Assembly: GCF_001679485.1 (NCBI RefSeq)
Contig: NZ_LZOZ01000008.1
Span: 124,447-188,446, forward strand
Direction of reading: 5' to 3'
Length of the DNA: 64,000 nucleotides
From: Haemophilus sp. CCUG 60358
GTDB lineage: Bacteria; Pseudomonadota; Gammaproteobacteria; Enterobacterales; Pasteurellaceae
The notes beneath the pieces are model-generated. The model was not told the origin of the DNA and did not search any database. It worked only from the letters and a program-made list of their open reading frames with translations. This document shows positions 9,493-17,888 of this stretch, in pieces; the first letter of the stretch is position 1, and each line of letters starts with the position of its first letter. The translations under genes were made by a program, and so were the position numbers.

Positions 9493-10161
9493 ATGTCAGA
9501 AGATGTAGAATTACTTGAAGAACAAAAGTTACAAGACGATGATCAGCAACGCGATCCTGCTCTGGATTGGTTCCTAACCCACTGTCATTTGCATAAATAT
9601 CCGGCAAAATCGACCTTAATCCATGCAGGGGAAGATGCCAATATTTTATATTTCTTAATTAAAGGAAGCGTGATGGTTTCATCGAAAGATGATGAAGGCA
9701 AAGAGATGATTTTATCTTATTTAGGTGCTGGACAATTTTTTGGTGAAGCGGGTTTATTTGATGAAGGTTCGAAACGTTCAGCTTGGGTGAAAACGAAAAC
9801 CCCTTGTGAAATTGCAGAAATTTCTTATAAAAAATATCGTCAGCTTATCCAAATTAATCCTGAGATTTTAATGTTCCTTACTTCTCAGTTATCAAAACGC
9901 TTGCAAAATACATCTCGACAAGTGACTAACCTGGCCTTTTTGGATGTGGCGGGGCGTATTGCTCAGGCGCTTATGCATCTAGCAAAACAACCTGAAGCCA
10001 TGACTCATCCGGATGGCATGCAGATTAAAATTACGCGTCAGGAAATTGGTCAAATGGTGGGCTGTTCACGTGAAACCGTAGGGCGAATAATTAAGATGCT
10101 GGAAGATCAAAATCTAATTCATGCGCACGGTAAAACCATTGTGGTTTACGGCACTCGATAG
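9493..10161 (+). CDS. crp: cAMP receptor protein Crp (CAP)
   Basis: Global regulator of carbon use and, in Haemophilus, of natural competence. The N-terminal two thirds is the cyclic-nucleotide-binding beta barrel (LIKGSVMV ... [10 protein letters not shown] ... RSAWVKTKT). The C-terminal winged helix carries the recognition helix [13 protein letters not shown], almost identical to E. coli CRP, so the same TGTGA-N6-TCACA sites are expected. Length is 222 residues. TAGGAG precedes the ATG. Matching sites occur in this window at the amino-sugar locus (12222) and twice in the gluconate locus (59518 and 59582). Confidence 0.97.
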   Translation: MSEDVELLEEQKLQDDDQQRDPALDWFLTHCHLHKYPAKSTLIHAGEDANILYFLIKGSVMVSSKDDEGKEMILSYLGAGQFFGEAGLFDEGSKRSAWVKTKTPCEIAEISYKKYRQLIQINPEILMFLTSQLSKRLQNTSRQVTNLAFLDVAGRIAQALMHLAKQPEAMTHPDGMQIKITRQEIGQMVGCSRETVGRIIKMLEDQNLIHAHGKTIVVYGTR

Positions 10162-10163
10162 TA

Positions 10164-10200
10164 AAAATAACCGTCTTTAATAAGACGGTTATTTTGTTTT
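10164..10200 (+). terminator. terminator of crp
   Basis: A 14-bp perfect stem (AAAATAACCGTCTT, 10164-10177, with its complement at 10182-10195), four-base loop, then a T-rich tail. It begins three bases after the crp stop. Confidence 0.88.
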
Positions 10201-10285
10201 TGTTACATTGATGTGATAGTTGAAATGCCTTTGTTAATTTTTATACGAAAAGCGAAAAAATACTTCTTTTAGTGCAATATCTTAA

Positions 10286-10314
10286 TTGACAAAATAGCGG
10301 AAGACTTCTATCAT
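10286..10314 (+). promoter_or_regulatory. strong sigma70 promoter upstream of the candidate ncRNA
   Basis: -35 TTGACA (10286-10291), 17-base spacer, -10 TATCAT (10309-10314). The -35 is perfect and the spacer optimal, yet no protein gene follows on this strand. Transcription would begin near 10321. Confidence 0.7.
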
Positions 10315-10320
10315 ACCACT

Positions 10321-10530
10321 GCCTTCCAATGTAGTTTCTTTGGAAGTCAGGATTGGTCTCCTGAATATATAAGTGGCTTTTAAAAGATTCTTAATCTTTT
10401 AATTTTATATCGCAGACTGGAACCCCAGAGATGCTTTAAATCTATGGTGGGCTAGGTAGAAATCCCGCAGGGATGCGATGCAGTAAGCCACTTGCTGTTA
10501 AGACCAATTCTGCTTAGTTCCACCACCCTT
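10321..10530 (+). ncRNA. candidate structured non-coding RNA between crp and the PTS gene
   Basis: No open frame of note lies here. The segment behind the promoter folds into nested long-range helices: ATTGGTCT (10352-10359) with AGACCAAT (10501-10508), extended outward by CAG/CTG and TGGAA/TTCCA (10341-10345 with 10518-10522). Inside it, AAGTGGCTT (10371-10379) pairs with AAGCCACTT (10485-10493). Within that is a 9-bp hairpin at 10381-10401, and ATCGCA (10409-10414) pairs with TGCGAT (10474-10479) to close a domain with small hairpins. A separate hairpin (10323-10346) at the 5' end competes with the outermost helix. The length of about 210 bases and extended shape are 6S-like, but I do not find convincing 6S, tmRNA, RNase P or riboswitch cores. 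The 3' end is uncertain. Confidence 0.55.
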
Positions 10531-10619
10531 CGAAACAATTTTCAAACTTTCATTTAACTCAACTCGAGCAACAAATTCTCAGCTAAAGTGCGGTCATTTT
10601 TACTTTGTTTTTGGCAAAA

Positions 10620-10649
10620 AAATACCGACCCATTTCTGAGTCGGTATTT
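10620..10649 (-). terminator. terminator of the PTS permease gene
   Basis: AAATACCGAC (10620-10629) pairs with GTCGGTATTT (10640-10649). On the minus strand the hairpin runs into a run of T, 13 bases after the nagE stop. Confidence 0.88.
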
Positions 10650-10662
10650 CATTTGGTGTGTG

Positions 10663-12129
10663 TTATTTCACTTTTTGTTTCATAGCTTCTGCCACAAGTT
10701 CAGCTTCAGGGCCGAGAACCACTTGTAAGCCATCGTTACCGATTTTCACGATACCTTTTGCGCCAAGAGACTTGAGCTGTTCTTCATTAATTTTGTGTTG
10801 GTCCACTAAGCTTAAACGTAAGCGAGTGATACAAGCATCAATATTTTTGAAGTTATCAGCACCACCTAAAGCATCAATAAATTTGACCGCTCTTTCTTCA
10901 CGAGATTGGCTCGCTGCTGGTTGTGCTGCAGTGGTTTCTTCTGCTTCTTCTGTACGACCTAATGTTTTTAAGTTGAAAGCCTTAATTGCAAAACGGAATA
11001 CTGCATAGTAAATCACGAAGAATACTAAGCCTTGTACGATTAGCATATACCATTCAACGGCTAATGGGTTGCGTGATGAAAGTACCATATCCACGAGACC
11101 TGCACTGAAACCGAAGCCTGCGATCCAATGCATTGTTGCCGCGATAAAGACAGAAATACCAGTTAATACCGCGTGGATGAAGTAAAGCACTGGTGCAACA
11201 AACATGAAAGAGAATTCTAATGGCTCGGTGATACCAGTGAAGAATGAGGCAAATGCACCCGCAAGCATGATTGATGCCACTTTAGTTCTTTGACTTGGTT
11301 TAGCGCTGAGATAAATCGCTAATGCGGCACCCGGTAAACCGAACATCATAACAGGGAAGAAACCAGCTTGATACATACCCGTTACACCAACCGTTGCAGT
11401 GCCTTCAGCAAGTGATTTTGCACCACCTAAGAAGTTTGGAATGTCATTGATGCCAGCGACGTCAAACCAGAATACGGAGTTCAATGCATGGTGTAAGCCA
11501 ACAGGAATGAGTAAGCGGTTGAAGAAACCGTAAAGACCAGCACCAACAGCGCCTAAGTCTTTAATGCTTTCACCGAATGACACTAAACCGCCGAAAATAT
11601 ATGGCCAGATGTAAAGCAATACGAAGCTGATGAACATCATGACAAAAGAAACGACGATTGGCACAAGACGTTTTCCGCTAAAGAAGGAAAGCGCTTTTGG
11701 CAATTCTACTTGATAGAAGCGGTTATAAAGTTCAGCTGAAATCACCCCGATCAAAATCCCAATAAATTGGTTATTAATTTTCCCGAAGGCGGCTGGCACT
11801 TCACTTACATCGATATGTTGCAGCTGAGCAACACTGCCAGGTGAAAGTAGAGTTGTTACCACATAGTAACCCACTAAACCTGAAAGTGCAGCAGAACCAT
11901 GTTTGTCCTTAGATAAACCGAAAGCAACGCCAACGGCAAAAAGCAAGCCCATGTTATCAATGATAGCACCGCCTGATTTAATTAAAAATGCAGCAAGTTG
12001 ACTGTTAGCTCCCCAGCCATCTGGGTCAAGCCAATAACCAATACCCATCAGTACTGCCGCTGCTGGTAAGACCGCAACAGGTACCATTAAGGCTTGCCCA
12101 ATTTTTTGCGCATAACCTAACACATTCAT
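10663..12129 (-). CDS. nagE: PTS N-acetylglucosamine-type transporter subunit IICB
   Basis: A 488-residue glucose-superfamily PTS permease. The N-terminal ~390 residues are the membrane EIIC domain (GYAQKIGQALMVPVAVLPAAAVL; GLHHALNSVFWFD; GITEPLEFSFMF). An Ala/Glu linker leads to an EIIB domain with the phosphorylated Cys in NIDACITRLRL. There is no EIIA domain, so it must borrow the soluble Crr-type EIIA. The EIIC sequence and its placement divergent from nanE-nagA favour GlcNAc over glucose; that specificity is inference. Uptake would yield GlcNAc-6-phosphate, the NagA substrate. Expression is probably driven from the shared regulatory region 12130-12356. Confidence 0.85.
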   Translation of the reverse strand: MNVLGYAQKIGQALMVPVAVLPAAAVLMGIGYWLDPDGWGANSQLAAFLIKSGGAIIDNMGLLFAVGVAFGLSKDKHGSAALSGLVGYYVVTTLLSPGSVAQLQHIDVSEVPAAFGKINNQFIGILIGVISAELYNRFYQVELPKALSFFSGKRLVPIVVSFVMMFISFVLLYIWPYIFGGLVSFGESIKDLGAVGAGLYGFFNRLLIPVGLHHALNSVFWFDVAGINDIPNFLGGAKSLAEGTATVGVTGMYQAGFFPVMMFGLPGAALAIYLSAKPSQRTKVASIMLAGAFASFFTGITEPLEFSFMFVAPVLYFIHAVLTGISVFIAATMHWIAGFGFSAGLVDMVLSSRNPLAVEWYMLIVQGLVFFVIYYAVFRFAIKAFNLKTLGRTEEAEETTAAQPAASQSREERAVKFIDALGGADNFKNIDACITRLRLSLVDQHKINEEQLKSLGAKGIVKIGNDGLQVVLGPEAELVAEAMKQKVK

Positions 12130-12151
12130 TTTTTTCTCCTATTTATAGTAA

Positions 12152-12166
12152 TGAAGTATTACTTCA
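12152..12166. promoter_or_regulatory. palindromic operator-like site, proximal to nagE
   Basis: TGAAGTATTACTTCA is a perfect 6-bp inverted repeat around a 3-base centre (7 bp including flanks), lying 23 bases upstream of the nagE start. A near copy lies at 12243. The TGNART..YTNCA layout resembles operators of RpiR-family regulators such as HexR, and siaR in this locus encodes such a protein. The assignment to SiaR is inference. Confidence 0.5.
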
Positions 12167-12221
12167 TATTCTAAAGTAAAAAAAAATATTTTGTACAAAT
12201 GTGGTAACTTTATCTCAAAAT

Positions 12222-12237
12222 TGAGAAGCCGATCACA
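12222..12237. promoter_or_regulatory. CRP-binding site in the nagE/nanE intergenic region
   Basis: TGAGA-AGCCGA-TCACA matches nine of ten core positions of TGTGA-N6-TCACA. It lies between two related palindromes and between divergent genes, so it may serve both promoters. Confidence 0.6.
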
Positions 12238-12242
12238 AATTT

Positions 12243-12257
12243 TGAAATTGTACTTCA
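12243..12257. promoter_or_regulatory. second operator-like site, proximal to nanE
   Basis: TGAAATTGTACTTCA matches the palindrome at 12152 at 12 of 15 positions, including both outer half-sites. It is 99 bases upstream of the nanE ATG. A pair of like sites flanking a CRP site suggests repression with possible looping by the locus regulator; this is inference. Confidence 0.45.
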
Positions 12258-12356
12258 AAAAATATTTTTTTATGGTGCAAGTTTTACTGCGTTTTACTAT
12301 AATGACCAGAAAGCCAAAATGGAAACCAAGTGTTACTGTCTAATGTAGGAGTTTAT

Positions 12357-13046
12357 ATGTCGAAATTATCACATAATGAAGTCTTAGATAAAATCAAATT
12401 TGGTCTTATTGCTTCTTGTCAGCCTGTCGATGACGGCCCGATGGATAAACCAGAAATCGTGGCAGCCATGGCACAGGCTTCTGTTGTTGGTGGTGCCGCT
12501 GGATTGCGTATCGAGGGCATAGAAAATCTTAAAGCAACACGTCCTACTGTGAATGTGCCGATTATTGGTATTGTGAAACGTGATTTACCTGACAGCCCTG
12601 TACGAATTACCCCGTTTTTGCATGATATTGAAGATTTAGCGAAAGCGGGTGCAGACATTATTGCCGTGGATGGGACAAATCGCCCTAGACCAGTAGATAT
12701 TGAAAGTGCGGTCAAAAAAATCCACGAATTAGGCTGTTTAGCCATGGCGGATTGTTCGAATTTAGAAGAAGGCTTGTACTGTCAAAAACTCGATTTTGAT
12801 ATTGTGGGCAGTACGATGTCTGGCTACACAGGTGGTACTGTGCCAGAGGAGCCTGATTATCAATTGGTTAAAGATTTGAAAGCAGCAGGTTGCCGAGTCA
12901 TGGCGGAAGGACGTTATAACACCCCGGAGTTGGCGAAAACTGCAATTGAAATTGGTGCTTATTGTGTGACCGTAGGTTCTGCATTAACTCGCTTAGAGCA
13001 TATTGTAAGCTGGTTTGCACAAGCCATTCATTCAGCGAAAAAATAA
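12357..13046 (+). CDS. nanE: N-acetylmannosamine-6-phosphate 2-epimerase
   Basis: Converts ManNAc-6-P to GlcNAc-6-P in sialic acid catabolism. The 229-residue TIM-barrel protein shows the NanE pattern: [56 protein letters not shown] and EGRYNTPE. The ATG at 12357 is preceded by TAGGAG; an ATG nine codons upstream lacks such a site. First gene of the nanE-nanK-siaR-nanA-nagB-nagA operon. An in-frame uptake signal encodes ESAVKK near 12708. Confidence 0.95.
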   Translation: MSKLSHNEVLDKIKFGLIASCQPVDDGPMDKPEIVAAMAQASVVGGAAGLRIEGIENLKATRPTVNVPIIGIVKRDLPDSPVRITPFLHDIEDLAKAGADIIAVDGTNRPRPVDIESAVKKIHELGCLAMADCSNLEEGLYCQKLDFDIVGSTMSGYTGGTVPEEPDYQLVKDLKAAGCRVMAEGRYNTPELAKTAIEIGAYCVTVGSALTRLEHIVSWFAQAIHSAKK

Positions 13047-13061
13047 ATAAAGGAAGAAGAT

Positions 13062-14000
13062 ATGTCATTAACAGTGGATAGTGGTCAGACATTACAGTGT
13101 TGTTTGGCATTAGATATTGGTGGCACGAAAATCGCTTCTGCTATAGTGAAAAATGGTGAAATTCAACAGCGAAAACAGATTTCCACGCCACAAGATGATG
13201 CTGCGCAAGCGATGCATCAAACCCTTGCTCAGTTGTTAAAAGAATATGAAGGGCAGTTTGATTATGTCGCTGTTGCTTCAACGGGCATTATTAATCAAGG
13301 CATTCTGACCGCACTTAATCCTAAAAATTTGGGTGGATTAGCCCAATTCCCATTAAAAGACAGTATTGCACAGCACACCGATAAACCAATTGGCTTACTT
13401 AATGATGTGCAAGCGGCAGCCTATGCAGAGTATCAACTACAAAATCCTAATGATGTTCAAAACTTTACCTTTATTACTGTTTCTACAGGCGTAGGGGGCG
13501 GTTTAATTCTAAATCATCGTTTACTTACTGAGCCAAACGGCATTGCTGGGCATATAGGTCATACTTTAGCCGATCCTAATGGCCCAGTTTGTGGCTGTGG
13601 TCGCCGTGGTTGTGTTGAAGCTATTGCATCAGGTCGCGCGATTGAAGCGGTTTCTTCTCAATGGGATGATCCTTGTGATCCGAAAGAAGTCTTTGCGCGT
13701 TTCCGTCAAAATGATGAAAAAGCAACCGCACTTGTGACTCGTTCAGCCCAAGCTATTGCGAATTTAATTGCAGATTTGAAGATTGGATTAGACATGCAAA
13801 AAGTCGTGGTTGGTGGTAGCGTAGGGTTGGCAGAAGGTTATTTACCGCTAGTTCAATCTTTATTAAGTGAACTTCCCGCTGTTTATCATTGCGAATTAGA
13901 AAGTGCTCAATTTGGACAAGATGCAGGCTTGATTGGCGCGGCTTACTGGGTAAAAGATTGCTTATTACAAGCAAAAAATACGGGAGTGGTTTATGGCTAA
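13062..14000 (+). CDS. nanK: N-acetylmannosamine kinase (ROK family)
   Basis: Phosphorylates ManNAc, the product of NanA, to ManNAc-6-P. The N-terminal phosphate-binding loop LALDIGGTKIASAIV is present, followed by the ROK signature with zinc ligands in GHIGHTLAD and CGCGRRGCVEAIASG. No helix-turn-helix precedes it, so it is a kinase and not a NagC-like repressor. Length is 312 residues. AAGGAAGAAG precedes the ATG. Its stop overlaps the siaR start by eight bases, which implies translational coupling. Confidence 0.92.
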   Translation: MSLTVDSGQTLQCCLALDIGGTKIASAIVKNGEIQQRKQISTPQDDAAQAMHQTLAQLLKEYEGQFDYVAVASTGIINQGILTALNPKNLGGLAQFPLKDSIAQHTDKPIGLLNDVQAAAYAEYQLQNPNDVQNFTFITVSTGVGGGLILNHRLLTEPNGIAGHIGHTLADPNGPVCGCGRRGCVEAIASGRAIEAVSSQWDDPCDPKEVFARFRQNDEKATALVTRSAQAIANLIADLKIGLDMQKVVVGGSVGLAEGYLPLVQSLLSELPAVYHCELESAQFGQDAGLIGAAYWVKDCLLQAKNTGVVYG

Positions 14001-14859
14001 AAACGGCAATATTTTAAATACCATCAGCTCGTTATATCGTAGTTTAACGAAAACAGAGAAAAAAATTGCGGATGCGATTTTGTTGAATCCCGATCTTGCG
14101 GTGCAAGCTCCTTTAGCTGAAATTGCCGCTCATTTAGAAGTGGGGGAGGCGACCTTTGTACGTTTTTGCCGTACTCTCGGCTTTAAAGGATTCAGTGATT
14201 TTAAATTGGAATTATCCATCGAGCTTGCCACAAAAGATGGCAAAGATAACACTGTATTAGATTCTGATATTACCGATTCTGACAACTCATTGAATATTGC
14301 GCATAAGCTGAAATCTGCCATCAATAACGTGATGGATGAAACCATTAATTTATTAGATTTTGAGCAGTTGGAAGAGGCAGTAAAAGCCATTCAACAAGCG
14401 AATCGTGTTTTCTTATTTGGTGTGGGGACATCTGGTATTACTGCGGAAGATGCCAAAAATAAACTGATGCGTATCGGTGTGCAAGTGGATGCCACGGGTA
14501 ACAATCATTTTATGTATATGCAGGCATCGTTATTGACGAAAAAGGATGTGGCAATTGGTTTGAGCCATTCCGGTTATTCTCAAGAAACCACTCATACCAT
14601 GAAAATCGCCAAAGAAAACGGTGCCAAAACCATTGCGATTACGCACAGTTTGCGTTCACCCATCACAGAATATGCCGATCTTGTTTTAGTGAATGGGAAT
14701 AAACAAGGTAAGCTACAAGGCGACTCTATCGGCACGAAGATCGCTCAATTATTCGTATTAGATTTGATTTACGCTTTATTAGTACAGGCATCACAGGAAA
14801 GTGCGGTCAAAATAAAGCAAAAAACATTAAATGTCATTTTAGAACAACGTATCAAATAG
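13993..14859 (+). CDS. siaR: RpiR-family transcriptional regulator of sialic acid catabolism
   Basis: A 288-residue protein with an N-terminal RpiR-type helix-turn-helix (TKTEKKIADAILLNPDLA ... AEIAAHLEVGEATFVRFCRTLGFKGFSDFK) and a C-terminal SIS sugar-phosphate-binding domain (VFLFGVGTSGITAEDAKNKLMRIG). Its position inside the nan operon matches SiaR of H. influenzae, which represses the nan and transport genes and responds to glucosamine-6-phosphate together with CRP. Candidate operators are the palindromes at 12152 and 12243. It is translationally coupled to nanK. Confidence 0.9.
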   Translation: MAKNGNILNTISSLYRSLTKTEKKIADAILLNPDLAVQAPLAEIAAHLEVGEATFVRFCRTLGFKGFSDFKLELSIELATKDGKDNTVLDSDITDSDNSLNIAHKLKSAINNVMDETINLLDFEQLEEAVKAIQQANRVFLFGVGTSGITAEDAKNKLMRIGVQVDATGNNHFMYMQASLLTKKDVAIGLSHSGYSQETTHTMKIAKENGAKTIAITHSLRSPITEYADLVLVNGNKQGKLQGDSIGTKIAQLFVLDLIYALLVQASQESAVKIKQKTLNVILEQRIK

Positions 14860-14868
14860 GAGAGAAAA

Positions 14869-15747
14869 ATGCGTAACTTAAAAGGTATTTTTAGTGCGTT
14901 ATTAGTATCATTCAATGAAGATGGCTCTATCAATGAGAAAGGTTTGCGTGAAATTATTCGCTATAACATTGATAAGATGAAAATTGATGGTTTATATGTA
15001 GGCGGTTCAACAGGTGAAAACTTCATGCTTTCTACGGAAGAGAAAAAACAAATTTTCCGTATCGCGAAAGATGAAGCAAAAGACCAAGTTGCGCTAATCG
15101 CACAAGTGGGTAGTGTGAACTTACATGAAGCAGTGGAATTAGGTAAATATGCAACGGAATTAGGCTATGACAGTCTTTCTGCAGTAACCCCGTTCTACTA
15201 TAAATTCAGCTTCCCTGAAATCAAACATTACTACGATACTATTATTGCGGAAACAGGCAATAACATGATCGTGTACTCAATTCCGTTCTTAACTGGCGTG
15301 AACATGGGTATTGAGCAATTCGGCGAACTTTATAAAAACCCGAAAGTGCTTGGTGTGAAATTTACCGCTGGGGATTTCTATCTATTAGAGCGCTTGAAAA
15401 AAGCTTATCCAAATCACCTCATTTGGGCTGGTTTTGATGAAATGATGGTACCTGCAGTCTCTCTCGGTGTAGATGGTGCGATCGGTAGTACATTCAACGT
15501 AAACGGTGTGCGTGCAAGACAAATCTTTGAATTAACCAAACAAGGTAAATTGGCTGATGCACTTCAAGTTCAACACGTGACTAATGACCTTATCGAAGGC
15601 ATTTTAGCGAATGGCTTATATCTCACTATCAAAGAGTTATTGAAACTAGATGGTGTGGATGCAGGTTATTGCCGTGAACCAATGACAGCAAAAGCAACAC
15701 CAGAGCAATTAGCAAAAGCGAAAGAGTTAAAAGCAAAATATTTATAA
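14869..15747 (+). CDS. nanA: N-acetylneuraminate lyase
   Basis: Cleaves sialic acid to ManNAc and pyruvate; a class I aldolase of the DHDPS superfamily. Visible motifs are [10 protein letters not shown] (pyruvate carboxylate binding), [10 protein letters not shown] (catalytic Tyr) and [16 protein letters not shown], where Lys forms the Schiff base. Length is 292 residues, standard. It follows siaR by nine bases with an AGGAGAG ribosome-binding site. No SiaPQM sialic acid transporter is encoded in the window, so the sugar must enter through a system elsewhere. Confidence 0.95.
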   Translation: MRNLKGIFSALLVSFNEDGSINEKGLREIIRYNIDKMKIDGLYVGGSTGENFMLSTEEKKQIFRIAKDEAKDQVALIAQVGSVNLHEAVELGKYATELGYDSLSAVTPFYYKFSFPEIKHYYDTIIAETGNNMIVYSIPFLTGVNMGIEQFGELYKNPKVLGVKFTAGDFYLLERLKKAYPNHLIWAGFDEMMVPAVSLGVDGAIGSTFNVNGVRARQIFELTKQGKLADALQVQHVTNDLIEGILANGLYLTIKELLKLDGVDAGYCREPMTAKATPEQLAKAKELKAKYL

Positions 15748-15775
15748 ATTAATGGAAAAGTGACCGCACTTACTT

Positions 15776-15804
15776 CTTTCCTCCCTCTATAGCGGGGAGG
15801 AAAG
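15776..15804 (+). other. stable intergenic hairpin between nanA and nagB
   Basis: A 10-bp perfect stem CTTTCCTCCC (15776-15785) with GGGAGGAAAG (15795-15804) encloses a nine-base loop. No T run follows, so it is not a standard terminator. It may stabilise or help process the mRNA between the nan and nag halves of the operon. Confidence 0.6.
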
Positions 15805-15837
15805 AGTGTCAGTGTGGTACGGATAAGGAAGGTTATT

Positions 15838-16641
15838 ATGCGTCTCATTCCTCTGAACAATGAACAACAAGTCAGCCGTTGGGCGGCGCGTCATATTGCT
15901 GATCGAATTAATCATTTTAAACCTACAGCAGAACGTCCTTTTGTATTAGGTTTACCAACAGGCAGTACACCACTTAAGACCTATCAAGAATTGATTAAAT
16001 TAAATCAAGCGGGAGAAGTGAGTTTTAAACATGTGGTGACCTTTAATATGGATGAATATGTGGGTTTGCCAAAAGAACATCCAGAAAGTTATCACAGTTT
16101 TATGCATAATAATTTCTTCAACCATATTGATATTCAACCACAAAATATCAATATTTTGAATGGTAACACAGCTGACCATGATGAAGAATGTCGTCGTTAT
16201 GAAGAAAAAATTAAATCTTACGGCAAGATTCATTTATTTATGGGCGGCGTAGGTGTTGATGGCCATATTGCCTTTAACGAACCTGCGTCTTCTTTAAGTT
16301 CGCGCACCCGTATTAAAACCTTAACACCAGATACCATTATTGCGAATTCTCGTTTCTTTAATAACGATGTAAATCAAGTACCAAAATATGCTTTAACAAT
16401 CGGTGTGGGTACATTACTTGATGCTGAAGAAGTGATGATTTTAGCAACGGGCCATAATAAAGCGTTAGCCGTGCAAGCTGCAGTAGAAGGCGGTATTAAT
16501 CACCTTTGGACAGTGAGTGCCTTACAGCTCCATCGCCATTTTGTTTTAGTATGTGATGAGCCTGCTCTGCAAGAATTAAAAGTGAAAACAGTGAAATATT
16601 TTACTGAATTGGAAGGTCGTGCGATTCATAGTGTGTTATAA
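15838..16641 (+). CDS. nagB: glucosamine-6-phosphate deaminase
   Basis: Converts glucosamine-6-P to fructose-6-P and ammonia, the last step linking amino sugars to glycolysis. The 267-residue protein starts [20 protein letters not shown]; motifs are [19 protein letters not shown] and [18 protein letters not shown]. The ATG at 15838 follows AAGGAAGG. Length matches the E. coli-type hexameric enzyme. It is probably transcribed with the upstream nan genes, though a hairpin at 15776 separates them. Confidence 0.96.
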   Translation: MRLIPLNNEQQVSRWAARHIADRINHFKPTAERPFVLGLPTGSTPLKTYQELIKLNQAGEVSFKHVVTFNMDEYVGLPKEHPESYHSFMHNNFFNHIDIQPQNINILNGNTADHDEECRRYEEKIKSYGKIHLFMGGVGVDGHIAFNEPASSLSSRTRIKTLTPDTIIANSRFFNNDVNQVPKYALTIGVGTLLDAEEVMILATGHNKALAVQAAVEGGINHLWTVSALQLHRHFVLVCDEPALQELKVKTVKYFTELEGRAIHSVL

Positions 16642-16677
16642 GTGCGGTTAATTTTAATTTGATTTTAGGAAGGTATG

Positions 16678-17823
16678 ATGAAGTATGCATTAATTAACAG
16701 CGTAATCTACACCAAAAATGAGGTGTTAAGAGATTATGCGGTGGTTATTGAAGGGGAATATATTCAATCCGTTATTCCACAAAGCGAATTAGAAAGTGGG
16801 ATTAAAACCATTGATTTGCAAGGTCATAATCTCACGGCAGGCTTTATTGATCTGCAATTAAACGGTTGTGGTGGCGTGATGTTTAACGATCAAACAAGCG
16901 TAGAAACATTAGAAATTATGCAAGCGACTAATTTGAAATCAGGCTGTACTAGTTTCTTACCAACGTTTATTACTGCACCGGATGAAGATATCAAACGCGC
17001 AGTAAGTATCATGCGAGAGTATTTGAATAAGCATAAAAATCAAGCGCTTGGTTTACACATCGAAGGCCCTTATTTGAGCTTAGAGAAAAAAGGCGTACAT
17101 CGCCCGGAATATATCCGTGAAGCGACGCCTGAGATGAAAGATTTCTTATGTGATAATGCGGATGTCATCACTAAACTGACAATTGCCGCTGAAAACCCAA
17201 CGGTGCAATATATTCCTGATTTTGTGAAAGCTGGCATTATCGTGTCTATTGGCCATTCTAATGCAACTTATGAAGTGGCAAAAGCTGCCTTTCATAAAGG
17301 TGCGACGTTTGCTACTCACTTACACAATGCCATGTCGCCGATCAGTTCAGGACGAGCAATGGGCGTAGTTGGTGCAGTGTTAGATTCTGATGTTTACACG
17401 GGGATTATTGTAGATGGCGTGCATGTGAACTTTGGTAACGTTCGCTTAGATAAAAAAGCGAAAGGTGACAAACTTTGCATTGTAACCGATTCTCTTGCTG
17501 CTGCAGGTGCACCACCTGAATTGGAAACCTTTACCTTTGTAGGAAAACCAATTTATGTGAAAGATGGTCGTTGCTACGATGCAAATAGTACTATTGCAGG
17601 CGCATCAATTACCATGATGGAATCTATTAAAAATGCCGTGGAATATGTGGAAATTCCATTAGCAGAAGCAATTCGTATGAGTAATCTTTACCCTGCGAGA
17701 GCGATTGGCGTAGATGATCGTTTAGGCTCAGTTGAAGCAGGTAAGGTAGCAAACTTGGCAGTGTTCACAAAAGATTATGATGTGATTGGTACCGTATTAA
17801 ACGGCGAATGGAAACCAAACTAA
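16678..17823 (+). CDS. nagA: N-acetylglucosamine-6-phosphate deacetylase
   Basis: Removes the acetyl group from GlcNAc-6-P, the shared product of NanE and of GlcNAc uptake by NagE. The amidohydrolase motifs are clear: GFIDLQLNGCGG, HIEGPYLS, IGHSNATYE, FATHLHNAMSP and VTDSLAAAG with the catalytic Asp. Two ATG codons stand in tandem; the second (16678) is better spaced from AGGAAGG and gives 381 residues, the usual length. Last gene of the operon, followed by a terminator. Confidence 0.94.
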   Translation: MKYALINSVIYTKNEVLRDYAVVIEGEYIQSVIPQSELESGIKTIDLQGHNLTAGFIDLQLNGCGGVMFNDQTSVETLEIMQATNLKSGCTSFLPTFITAPDEDIKRAVSIMREYLNKHKNQALGLHIEGPYLSLEKKGVHRPEYIREATPEMKDFLCDNADVITKLTIAAENPTVQYIPDFVKAGIIVSIGHSNATYEVAKAAFHKGATFATHLHNAMSPISSGRAMGVVGAVLDSDVYTGIIVDGVHVNFGNVRLDKKAKGDKLCIVTDSLAAAGAPPELETFTFVGKPIYVKDGRCYDANSTIAGASITMMESIKNAVEYVEIPLAEAIRMSNLYPARAIGVDDRLGSVEAGKVANLAVFTKDYDVIGTVLNGEWKPN

Positions 17824-17855
17824 AGTGCGGTCAAAAATAGTATTGTTTTAAACGT

Positions 17856-17888
17856 AATCCGATCTTTAAACAGATCGGATTATTTTTT
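17856..17888 (+). terminator. terminator of the nan-nag operon
   Basis: AATCCGATCT (17856-17865) pairs with AGATCGGATT (17872-17881) and is followed by a T tract. It overlaps the 3' end of the convergent gene recF. Confidence 0.88.

Noticed and set aside
10321-10530. 6S RNA, tmRNA, RNase P RNA or cobalamin riboswitch
   Set aside because: Only short resemblances were found (a CCTGA-ATAT piece for 6S; a CCCGC/CAGTAA piece for cobalamin). The defining cores are missing and no cis target gene follows on the strand, so I left it unassigned.
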